From the NCBI RefSeq assembly GCF_025420485.1, contig NZ_JAOEFD010000001.1:124001-188000 (forward strand): 64,000 nucleotides of DNA. Direction: 5' to 3'. Origin of the DNA: Nesterenkonia marinintestina (GTDB taxonomy: Bacteria > Actinomycetota > Actinomycetes > Actinomycetales > Micrococcaceae). The position numbers and the translations under genes are program-made. Under the pieces are notes generated by a model. It was not told the DNA's origin. It did not search any database and saw nothing but the letters and a program-made list of their open reading frames with translations. Below are positions 29,199 through 37,013 of the stretch, piece by piece. Every line of letters starts with the position of its first letter. Position 1 is the stretch's first letter.

Positions 29199-30161
29199 TC
29201 AGTCCGTCCCGACGGTCCCCAGGCTGAGGCGGCCTGTGAAGTGCGGGCGACCGGACTTGGGCGACCAGCCGGCGAACTCCGTCGCTCCGGGGCCCGCCGG
29301 ACGCGCGGAGAACACGACGGCGGAGGGCAGCTTCACCGGCGCGGCGAAGCTGATGGACCACCGATGTCCGGCCTCCTCAGGCTCACGGCCTTCGAGCATC
29401 CGGGCCGCGGAGTACATCCCGTGGACGATCGCCCGAGGCATGCCCAGCGCCTTCGCCGTCGGGGCCGAGAGGTGGATGGGGTTGTAGTCCCCGGAGACCT
29501 TGGCGTAGCGACGGCCGACGTCTGCGCCCAGACGCCACAGCGCGGTCTTGCTCGGCGGGGCGAAGTCCGAGGCCGACGGAGCGGAGCCCCGTCCGGCGGA
29601 CTCCGACCCGCCGTCGGCGGCACCCTCGGAGTCGGTCAGGCGGACGGCCCGCGACATGTAGGTCGAGACGCCGCGCCAGAGGACCTCTGCAGACTCCGAG
29701 GTCGGATCGGCGGAGTCGTCGAGCACTTCGGTGACCACGTCGAACTGCGCGCCCCGGCGGTGCGGCCGCAGCCCTTCGGCTCCGACCCGGATCTGGACGG
29801 GCTCATCCACGGTCAGGGGCCTGCGGTGGTCGACCTCGTTGTGCAGATGGACCATTCCCATCAGCGGCAGCGGGAAGTCCTCGGACCCCAGCAGCCCCAT
29901 CTGGACGGGGAACCCCATGGTGTGCACGAACACCGACGGCAGCGACCGCCGGTGGGTGCCGTCGAAGGCCTCTCCCCCGAGCAGCCGCCGATAGGCCTCG
30001 ACATCGGACCGATCGGCGCCGGGGTGGCGTGCCACCACGCGACGCTCGGGCAGCGCCGCGGTGGCTCCGCGGCCGCGCAGCCGGTCCAGGGCGGCGTCCG
30101 CCGCGGCGCGGCGGTACACGGCCCCGAGGCGGGGCATCTCGATCGCAGCGGTCGTCCTCAC
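29199..30161 (-). CDS. MaoC family (R)-specific enoyl/3-hydroxyacyl dehydratase, HtdX-like
   Basis: 320 aa from GTG 30161, preceded by CAGGAGG at 5 nt. Double hot-dog fold; the C-terminal half carries the hydratase 2 motif SGDYNPIHLS (223-232) with the catalytic Asp225 and His230, then GMPRAIVHGMY. Together with the FabG4-like reductase and the thiolase upstream it forms the set Rv0241c-Rv0243 of Mycobacterium tuberculosis (HtdX, FabG4, FadA2). Likely role: dehydration or hydration of acyl chains; the chain length is not known. Confidence 0.88.
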   Translation of the reverse strand: MRTTAAIEMPRLGAVYRRAAADAALDRLRGRGATAALPERRVVARHPGADRSDVEAYRRLLGGEAFDGTHRRSLPSVFVHTMGFPVQMGLLGSEDFPLPLMGMVHLHNEVDHRRPLTVDEPVQIRVGAEGLRPHRRGAQFDVVTEVLDDSADPTSESAEVLWRGVSTYMSRAVRLTDSEGAADGGSESAGRGSAPSASDFAPPSKTALWRLGADVGRRYAKVSGDYNPIHLSAPTAKALGMPRAIVHGMYSAARMLEGREPEEAGHRWSISFAAPVKLPSAVVFSARPAGPGATEFAGWSPKSGRPHFTGRLSLGTVGTD

Positions 30162-30174
30162 GTGTTCCTCCTGG

Positions 30175-30228
30175 TCGTCAGCGGTCTCGTCGTCAGCGGT
30201 CTCGTCGTGGTCGTCGTGGTCGTCGTGG
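30175..30228 (-). repeat. 15-bp and 9-bp tandem repeats in the MaoC gene leader
   Basis: TCGTCAGCGGTCTCG twice (30175-30204) and TCGTCGTGG three times (30202-30228). They fill the 94-bp gap between the FabG4-like gene and the MaoC gene. Unit lengths are multiples of 3 and the frame through them is open. Confidence 0.85.
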
Positions 30229-30255
30229 TCGACCGTGCCGTCGGCGGTCGGAGCC

Positions 30256-31623
30256 TCAGGCCCCGACCAGGTTCTGACCGCACACCCGCAGGGTGAGTCC
30301 CGAGGTCCCACCGGCCGACGGGGAGGCCAGGAACGCGATGGTCTCGGCGACGTCGACCGGCAGTCCTCCCTGGTTCAGCGAACTGAGCCGACGGGCCACC
30401 TGCCGGGTGATCGGCGGGATCTTGGCGGTCATCTCCGTCTCGATGAAGCCCGGAGCCACAGCGTTGATGGTCCCGTGCCGGGATCCGAGCAGGTCCTGGG
30501 AGGCGGAGACCATGCCCATGACTCCGGCCTTGGAGGCCGCATAGTTGCTCTGACCGCGGTTGCCGGCGATGCCGGAGGTCGAGGCCAGCGAGACGATGCG
30601 CGGGCCGTGGTCGAAGAGCTCGGAGGCCAGCAGAGCACGGTTGATGCGCAGCTGAGACTCGATGTTCACGGCGATGACGGAGTCCCAGCGGTCCGGCGTC
30701 ATGTTCGCCAGCAGCTTGTCCCGGGTGATCCCCGCATTATGGACAACGATGTCGAGCCGACCGTGGTGCTGGGCCGCGTGGGCCACGAGGCGTTCGCCGG
30801 CATCCTGGACTGTGACGTCGAGCTGCAGGGCCGTGCCCCGCACGCGGTTGGCCGTGGCCGCCAGCTGCTCCCCTGCGGCCGGGACGTCGACGGCGATGAT
30901 CTCCGCGCCGTCACGACGCAGGACCTCGGTGATCGCCGCGCCGATGCCGCGGGCGGCTCCGGTGACCACCGCGACCTGTCCGGCCAGCGGACGGTCCCAG
31001 CCCTCGGCGCGTCGCGGCAGCTCGCCGTTGACCGTGTCCACGGTGAGGAACTGACCGGAGACGTAGGCCGAGCGCCCGGAGAGGAGGAAGCGCAGGGCTC
31101 CCGCCACGCCCGGCGCGTCGGCGTCGAGGTCCTCGGCGAGCTGGATTCCGTTGGCGGTCGCACCGCGGCGCATCTCGTGGGCCAGTGAGCGGGTGAGTCC
31201 CTCCACTCCCTGCCGGGCGGCGCGCGCGGCGGGGTCCGACGTGGCCCCCGGCCGACGGGACACGGTGATGACGCGCCCGGACGGGCCGACCTGCCTGAGC
31301 AGCCCGGAGAGCTCCATCACCGGTGCCGAGAGGTCGCCGGGGGCGGCGACGTCGTCGAAGCAGGCGACCACGGCGGCGATCCGTTCGCCGGGGTCCGGGT
31401 GGCGCCGGACGTCGAGGCCCCAGCCGAGCAGGACCTCTCCGATCCGGTCGGCCACGGTGGAGCGGCCCACCAGGGCCACCGGCCCGTCGATGACCGGGGC
31501 TCCCGGGCGGTGGCGGCGCAGCCTGCTCGGCTGCGGAAGGCCCAGGGCGCCGGAGATGCGGCGCCCCAGCGGAGTGTTGACGAGTTCGGTGTAGGTGTCG
31601 CGTGCCATCGTCGGTGGGTTCAC
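30256..31623 (-). CDS. 3-oxoacyl-ACP reductase, high-molecular-weight FabG4 type
   Basis: 455 aa. A degenerate N-terminal flavodoxin-like half (1-205) precedes a full short-chain dehydrogenase domain: VTGAARGIG at 220-228, NNAG-like VHNAGIT, catalytic Ser near 348, Tyr361 and Lys365. The C-terminus RVCGQNLVGA matches mycobacterial FabG4 (454 aa) almost exactly. It reduces 3-oxoacyl thioesters. GTG 31623 overlaps the thiolase stop (GTGA); ATG 31608 (MARDTYTEL) is an alternative. Confidence 0.92.
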   Translation of the reverse strand: MNPPTMARDTYTELVNTPLGRRISGALGLPQPSRLRRHRPGAPVIDGPVALVGRSTVADRIGEVLLGWGLDVRRHPDPGERIAAVVACFDDVAAPGDLSAPVMELSGLLRQVGPSGRVITVSRRPGATSDPAARAARQGVEGLTRSLAHEMRRGATANGIQLAEDLDADAPGVAGALRFLLSGRSAYVSGQFLTVDTVNGELPRRAEGWDRPLAGQVAVVTGAARGIGAAITEVLRRDGAEIIAVDVPAAGEQLAATANRVRGTALQLDVTVQDAGERLVAHAAQHHGRLDIVVHNAGITRDKLLANMTPDRWDSVIAVNIESQLRINRALLASELFDHGPRIVSLASTSGIAGNRGQSNYAASKAGVMGMVSASQDLLGSRHGTINAVAPGFIETEMTAKIPPITRQVARRLSSLNQGGLPVDVAETIAFLASPSAGGTSGLTLRVCGQNLVGA

Positions 31624-32912
31624 CGTCCTTCCACGATCGCAGTGATGCCCTGGCCGCCCGCGGCGCAGACGGAGATGAAGCCCAGCTTTCCGGGCCGGCC
31701 GTGGAGCATCTTGGCCAGCGAGGCGACCACACGACCGCCGGTGGCCGCGAAGGGGTGGCCGGCGGCGAGCGAGGAGCCGTTGACGTTGAGCCGGGCGGGA
31801 TCGATGCGTCCCAGGGGACGGTCCAGGCCCAGCTTGTTCCGGCAGAAGTCGGCGTCCTCCCAGGCCCGCATCTGGGCGAGCACGGTGGAGGCGAACGCCT
31901 CATGGATCTCGAAGTGCTCGAAGTCCTCGAAGGTCAGGCCGTTGCGCGCGAGCATCCGTGCCGCGGCGTAGGCGGGGGCCATGAGCAGACCCTCAGCACC
32001 GTCGACGAAGTCCACGGCGGCCAGCTCGTAGTCCACGAAGTTCGCCAGCTTGGGCAGGTCGTGCTCGTCGGCCCACTCCTCCGAGCCCAGCAGGACCGTC
32101 GAGGCGCCGTCGGTGAGCGCCGTGGAGTTGGCCGCGGTCATGGTCGCCTCGTCGCCCAGGTCGCGACCGAAGACCGGCTTGAGCCGCGCGAGCTTCTCTG
32201 CGGTGGTGTCGGGGCGCATGATCGTGTCCCGCTGGACGCCGCGGAACGGAGTGATCAGGTCGTCGAAGAATCCGCGGTCGTAGGCGGCCGCGAGGTTCTG
32301 GTGCGAGGCCGCGGCCAGCTCGTCCTGCTCCCCCCGCGTGATCCCCCACGCGTGGGCGGTGATCGCCATGTGGTCGCCCATGGAGAGTCCGGTGCGCGGC
32401 TCGGCGACGCCGGGGGCCTGCGGGGCCAGGTGGCCGGGCCGGATCTTGGCCAGCGCCTTCAGCCGCGCGCCGGTGGTCTTGGCCCGGTTGGCCTCCATCA
32501 GGATGGAGCGCAGCCCGTCGGTCACCACGATCGGAGCGTCGGAGATGGTGTCGACGCCGCCGCCGACCGCGGAGTCGATGCGGCCCATCCGGATCTTGTC
32601 CGCCAGCGATCCGATGGCCTCCATGCCGGTGGCGCAGGCCATCTGCACGTCGTATGCGGGCGTGTGGGGGTCCAGCGGCGAGCCGAGGACCGACTCCCGC
32701 ATGAGGTTGAAGTTCTTCGAGTGCTTCTGCACCGCGCCGCCGGCGACGGCTCCGAGACGCTGCTCCTGCAGGCCGAAGCGGGCCACGAGGCCGTTCAGCG
32801 CCGAGGTGAACATGTCTTGGTTGGAGACGTCGGTGTAGGCGGTGTGCGCCTTGGCGAAGGGGATGCGGTTGCCGCCGACGATGACGGCGTCGCGAGCGTT
32901 GGCCTGAGCCAT
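31620..32912 (-). CDS. Acetyl-CoA C-acetyltransferase (thiolase), FadA2-like
   Basis: 430 aa from ATG 32912, with CAGGAGG 7 nt upstream. Catalytic Cys93 (MACATGME), His386 (GHPFAATG) and Cys416 (VCAAGGQG) are intact. Thiolases cleave or join 3-oxoacyl-CoA. It leads the operon thiolase-FabG4-MaoC and is divergent from an acyl-CoA oxidase-like gene, so the four proteins cover a complete acyl-CoA cycle. Confidence 0.93.
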   Translation of the reverse strand: MAQANARDAVIVGGNRIPFAKAHTAYTDVSNQDMFTSALNGLVARFGLQEQRLGAVAGGAVQKHSKNFNLMRESVLGSPLDPHTPAYDVQMACATGMEAIGSLADKIRMGRIDSAVGGGVDTISDAPIVVTDGLRSILMEANRAKTTGARLKALAKIRPGHLAPQAPGVAEPRTGLSMGDHMAITAHAWGITRGEQDELAAASHQNLAAAYDRGFFDDLITPFRGVQRDTIMRPDTTAEKLARLKPVFGRDLGDEATMTAANSTALTDGASTVLLGSEEWADEHDLPKLANFVDYELAAVDFVDGAEGLLMAPAYAAARMLARNGLTFEDFEHFEIHEAFASTVLAQMRAWEDADFCRNKLGLDRPLGRIDPARLNVNGSSLAAGHPFAATGGRVVASLAKMLHGRPGKLGFISVCAAGGQGITAIVEGR

Positions 32913-33070
32913 GGGGACCCTCCTGTGGGCGGTCTCGGGATGGGCCACGACGGAGCGTCGTGGATTTATTACTCGTCAGTACCTTAGACTAGCTGTGGCT
33001 GCGGTCACTGTCATCCTGACAGGCCGCAGCAGTCCGTCGGAACGCCCCAGGAACTGAAGGAGCGCAGGCC
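32913..33070. promoter_or_regulatory. Divergent promoter/operator region of the fatty-acid cluster
   Basis: A palindrome TACT-CGTC-AGTA (32970-32981) lies in an AT-rich island. To its left is TAATAA on the minus strand (32971-32966), a -10 candidate for the thiolase operon. To its right is TAGACT (32985-32990), a -10 candidate for the dehydrogenase gene. One repressor bound there could shut both. No regulator gene lies beside it, so the protein is unknown. Confidence 0.5.
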
Positions 33071-35182
33071 ATGAGCCAGTCCACCGCACCGCTGAGCACC
33101 GACCCCCGGCCTGACCTCGACGCCGACGACGTCCCCCCGAGGATCGACGCCCCGGACGTCGCCGTCCTCGAGGAGCTGCTCCTCGGCCGTTGGGCCGAGG
33201 ACCGCAGGGCCTCGCGGAAGCTGGCCGGCCAGGAGAGGTTCCACAAGATCGAGGGCATGAGCAGGGACGACCACCGCGAGAGGGTGCTCGGTCAGCTCTT
33301 CGACCTCGTCGCCGAGGGTGCCGTCCACCGCGCCTTCCCGGAGGAGTTCGGCGGCCGCGACAACCACGGCGGCAACATCGCCGCCTTCGAGGAGCTCGTC
33401 ACCGCAGACCCCTCGCTGCAGATCAAGTCCGGAGTCCAGTGGGGCCTCTTCGGATCGGCCGTCCTGCACCTGGGCACCGAGGAGCACCACCGCCGGTTCC
33501 TCCCGGGCATCCTGGACCTCTCCGTCCCCGGTGCGTTCGCGATGACCGAGATCGGCCACGGCTCCGACGTCGCCTCGTTGGGCACCACGGCGACCTATGA
33601 CCCGGAGGCCGAGGAGTTCGTGGTCCACACGCCCTTCGAAGCGGCCACCAAGCGATACCTCGGCAATGCGGCGCTGCACGGCAGGGACGCCGTCGTCTTC
33701 GCCCAGCTGATCACCCGCGGTGTCAACCACGGCGTCCACGCCTTCTACGTGCACCTGCGCGACGACCGGGGCGAACCCCTCCCCGGAATCACGGTCGGCG
33801 ACGACGGCCAGAAGGGCGGGCTCAACGGCATCGACAACGGCCGACTCGCGTTCGACCGCATCCGCATCCCGCGGACGCATCTGCTCGACCGCTACGGCGC
33901 CGTCGCCGTCGACGGCACCTACTCCTCCCCCATCGAGTCTCCGGGCCGCCGCTTCTTCACCATGATCGGCACGCTGGTCCAGGGTCGCGTCTCCCTGACC
34001 GGGGCCGCCGTGGCCGCATCGAAGGTGGGGCTCTACGGCGCGATCACCTACGGCAACCAGCGTCGCCAGTTCAACGCCTCCTCCCCGATCGAGGAGGAGG
34101 TCCTCATGGACTACCAGCTGCACCAGCGGCGCCTGCTGCCGCGGCTGGCGACCACCGTGGCGCTCAACTTCGCCCATGAGGAGCTGCTGGCCAAGTTCGA
34201 CGACGTGTTCTCCGGCGCCGACGACAGCGACGAGAACCGGCAGGAGCTCGAGACTCTGGCGGCCGCCCTGAAGCCCACCGCCACCCATCACGCTCTGGAC
34301 GTGCTGCAGGAGTGCCGCGAAGCCTGCGGCGGGGCCGGGTACATCTCCGAGAACAGGTTCACCTCGCTGTACGCCGACCTCGACATCTATGTGACCTTCG
34401 AAGGCGACAACAACGTGCTGCTGCAGCTGGTCGCCAAGCGCCTGCTGCAGGACTACGCCGCCGAGTTCAAGGACGCCGACTTCGGCGTGCTCTCCCGCTA
34501 CGTGGCCTCGCAGGCCCAGTCCACGGTGATGCACCGCTTCGGGCTGCGGCGGGCGCTGCAGTCGGTCCAGGACACCGGGGACGAGCGCCGCAGCGCCAAC
34601 TGGTTCAAGCAGGCCGACGTCCAGCGGGAGCTGCTGGCCGAGCGGGTCCGGCAGTCGGTCGCCGACGTCGCCGGTGAGCTGCGCAGCGCGGCGAAGCTCC
34701 CCCAGGCGGAGCAGGCCCGCGTGTTCAACCGCCACCAGGCGGAGCTGATCGACGCCGCCCGAGCCCACGCCGACCTTCTGGTCTGGGAAGCCTTCGACGA
34801 CGGGCTCTCGAAGGTCGAGCACGAGGGTACCCGTGAGACGCTGACCCGCCTGCGGGACCTCTACGCCCTGACCCGCATCGAGGACAGCCTCGACTGGTAC
34901 CTGCTTCACGGGCGGATCTCGGTGCAGCGCGCCAGGACGCTGAGTCCGTACATCAATCGGCTGCTGGAGCGGCTGCGTCCGCACGCCCAGGATCTCGTCG
35001 AAGCGTTCGGATACACCCAGGACGAGCACGTGCGCATGGAGGTCTCCTCCGGTGCGGAGGCGCGCCGACAGGACGAGGCCTCCGAGTACCACCGGAAGCT
35101 GCGCGCCTCCTCCGAGGGTCCCGTCGACGAGAAGGTGCTGCAGCGACGGGCGGCGAAGCAGCGACGCGGCGCCCGACGCTGA
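33071..35182 (+). CDS. Acyl-CoA oxidase/dehydrogenase family protein
   Basis: 703 aa, longer than ordinary acyl-CoA dehydrogenases (about 390-610). It has the order of acyl-CoA oxidases: the middle domain EIGHGSDVASLGTTATYD, then TKRYLGNAALHGRDAVVFAQL, the C-terminal ACGGAGYISENR with YVTFEGDNNVLLQL (about 437-450), and a 200-residue helical C-terminal domain. It oxidises acyl-CoA to enoyl-CoA using FAD; whether oxygen or ETF is the acceptor is not visible. ATG 33071 has GAAGGAG 9 nt upstream. Confidence 0.88.
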   Translation: MSQSTAPLSTDPRPDLDADDVPPRIDAPDVAVLEELLLGRWAEDRRASRKLAGQERFHKIEGMSRDDHRERVLGQLFDLVAEGAVHRAFPEEFGGRDNHGGNIAAFEELVTADPSLQIKSGVQWGLFGSAVLHLGTEEHHRRFLPGILDLSVPGAFAMTEIGHGSDVASLGTTATYDPEAEEFVVHTPFEAATKRYLGNAALHGRDAVVFAQLITRGVNHGVHAFYVHLRDDRGEPLPGITVGDDGQKGGLNGIDNGRLAFDRIRIPRTHLLDRYGAVAVDGTYSSPIESPGRRFFTMIGTLVQGRVSLTGAAVAASKVGLYGAITYGNQRRQFNASSPIEEEVLMDYQLHQRRLLPRLATTVALNFAHEELLAKFDDVFSGADDSDENRQELETLAAALKPTATHHALDVLQECREACGGAGYISENRFTSLYADLDIYVTFEGDNNVLLQLVAKRLLQDYAAEFKDADFGVLSRYVASQAQSTVMHRFGLRRALQSVQDTGDERRSANWFKQADVQRELLAERVRQSVADVAGELRSAAKLPQAEQARVFNRHQAELIDAARAHADLLVWEAFDDGLSKVEHEGTRETLTRLRDLYALTRIEDSLDWYLLHGRISVQRARTLSPYINRLLERLRPHAQDLVEAFGYTQDEHVRMEVSSGAEARRQDEASEYHRKLRASSEGPVDEKVLQRRAAKQRRGARR

Positions 35183-35229
35183 GGAGGCGGTCGGCGCCGG
35201 CCCCGGCGTGTTGGCCCCGACGCGCCGGG

Positions 35230-36078
35230 TCAGGCGTGCCGGGTCACCTTGACCTCGGCGGTGAGCTGGGCCCGGCTCCCCGAGCCGGCCAGGATGCCCT
35301 TGAACGGCGTCACGTCGGCGTAGTCCCGCCCCCGACCCACGATGACGTGGTGGTCGGTGGCGGGGGTGTGGTTCGTCGGGTCCCAGCTGTGCCACCGGCC
35401 GTCCCACCACTCCAGCCAGGCGTGGGACTCGCCGCTGACCGTGGCGCCGAGCTCGGCCTGCGGGCGGGGATGGATGTACCCGGACACGTAGCGGGCCGGG
35501 ATGCCCAGGCTCCGCAGCGCCCCGATCCCGAGGTGGGAGAGGTCCTGGCAGACGCCGCGGCGCTCGGCGAAGGCCGCCTCGGCGCTGTGATGGACGCCCG
35601 TGGCACCGCGCTCGTAGGTCATCTGCTCGCGCAGCCATTCGAACACCCCCGCCGTCGCCTCGGCGGGGGTCCTGCCGCTCAGGATCTCTGCGGCGGCCCC
35701 CCGGACCTCGTCGCCGGGCTCGGAGAGCCGGGTCTGCGGCAGATAGTCGCTGAAGCGGTCCACCACCTCCGGTGAGGCCAGGGCTTCGATGTCGAGGGAA
35801 CCCTCGGCGTCGTCCTCGCGGCGCGAGACCTCGACCACGGAGGTGGCCACCACTTCGAGGTGGGCATGTGGGACGTGCAGATCGAAGGTGTGCACCTGAG
35901 TGCCCCAGTAGTCCCGGTGCACCTCGACGGCCGGCGGATGGGGGTCGATCCGCAGCGAGGACTCGAGCACCTTCTGCTCGGCGTCCGAACGCGGAGTCAT
36001 GCGCGCCTCGCTGTAGGTGACGGACACCGCGGGGTCGTAGGTGTAGCGGGTGCGGTGCTCCACAGAGATCCGAGTCAT
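35230..36078 (-). CDS. Transglutaminase-like cysteine peptidase family protein
   Basis: 282 aa. N-terminal beta domain, then the transglutaminase core with catalytic triad Cys177 (RRGVCQDL), His219 (GESHAWLEWW) and Asp233 (SWDPTN). No signal peptide. Proteins of this type are found in many bacteria beside alpha-E and circularly permuted ATP-grasp genes, as here; they may act as proteases or amide-forming enzymes on a peptide made by the ATP-grasp partner. One-base overlap with the alpha-E gene. Confidence 0.9.
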   Translation of the reverse strand: MTRISVEHRTRYTYDPAVSVTYSEARMTPRSDAEQKVLESSLRIDPHPPAVEVHRDYWGTQVHTFDLHVPHAHLEVVATSVVEVSRREDDAEGSLDIEALASPEVVDRFSDYLPQTRLSEPGDEVRGAAAEILSGRTPAEATAGVFEWLREQMTYERGATGVHHSAEAAFAERRGVCQDLSHLGIGALRSLGIPARYVSGYIHPRPQAELGATVSGESHAWLEWWDGRWHSWDPTNHTPATDHHVIVGRGRDYADVTPFKGILAGSGSRAQLTAEVKVTRHA

Positions 36079-37013
36079 CAGATGAGCTCTCCTGTCCAGG
36101 CCTGGGCCACGTCGTGGGAGAAGTACTTCGAAGTGATCGCGTCGGAGGCCTCCGCGCAGGCGGAGCGCACCCTGTCGAGGTGCTCCGGCAGCTCGCCGAG
36201 CAGATCCTCGGTGTGGTGGAACTCCAGGAAGGAGCGGGCCTGGCCGATGATCCGCAGCGAGGCGTCCATGTGTCCCAGTCGGCTGGGCACCGGGTCCAGG
36301 GAGATCAGCGACTTCTCAGCCCCGCGCAGCGAGGAGACGATGGAGCGGGGGAACAGGCCGTCCAGGAGGAGGAACTCCGCGGCGCTCGACTCGTCGAAGC
36401 CGGCCGGCCGGCTGCGCAGGAAGGACTCGTAGGCGCCGGCGCAGCGCAGCATGTTGGCCCAGGAGAGTCGGAAGGACTGCTCGTCGCCGGTGGCGAGCAT
36501 CCGCGCGGTCATGTCCGCGCGCTCCAGGCACCGGCCCAGGGAGAGGAACTGCCAGGAGTCGTCGCGGCTCATAGTGGAGTCGGCCATGCCGCGCACCGTC
36601 GCGGTGCGCTCGACCACCCAGGTGCAGAGCCGGTAGGTGCCCACGACGTCCTGACGGTGGCCGCTGAGCCCGTTCCACGTGGTGTTCAGGGCCTCCCACA
36701 CCGATGAGGAGACGGTCTCCCGCGCCCGTCGGGCATTCTCCCGCGCGGCGCCCAGGCTGCCGGCGATGGAGCTGGTCCGGCCGCGGTCGAACGCCAGACG
36801 GTGCAGCACTTCGCGCAGCCCGTCACCCTCGTCGCGGTCCTCCTCAGGGTCCGCCCCCATCACGGCCATGAGGTTGTCGGAGACGGTGGCGCGCTCCTCG
36901 GCCGTCAGCTGGTTCAGCCGCTCCAGGTGGACGTCGAGGATGCGGGCCGTCCCGTCGGCCCGCTCGACGTAGCGGCCGATCCAGAAGAGCGATTCGGCGA
37001 TGCGGCTCAGCAT
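36078..37013 (-). CDS. Alpha-E domain-containing protein
   Basis: 311 aa, mostly helical. It starts MLSRIAESLFWIGRYVERAD, the hallmark of the alpha-E (DUF403) family. Biochemical role unknown; always found with circularly permuted ATP-grasp and transglutaminase genes. It overlaps the ATP-grasp gene by 7 nt and the transglutaminase gene by 1 nt, so all three are translated together. Confidence 0.93.
   Translation of the reverse strand: MLSRIAESLFWIGRYVERADGTARILDVHLERLNQLTAEERATVSDNLMAVMGADPEEDRDEGDGLREVLHRLAFDRGRTSSIAGSLGAARENARRARETVSSSVWEALNTTWNGLSGHRQDVVGTYRLCTWVVERTATVRGMADSTMSRDDSWQFLSLGRCLERADMTARMLATGDEQSFRLSWANMLRCAGAYESFLRSRPAGFDESSAAEFLLLDGLFPRSIVSSLRGAEKSLISLDPVPSRLGHMDASLRIIGQARSFLEFHHTEDLLGELPEHLDRVRSACAEASDAITSKYFSHDVAQAWTGELI

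Noticed and set aside
33011-35638. Minus-strand open frame of 875 codons opposite the acyl-CoA oxidase-like gene
   Set aside because: Antisense shadow; crosses into the transglutaminase gene in another frame and has no recognisable domain.
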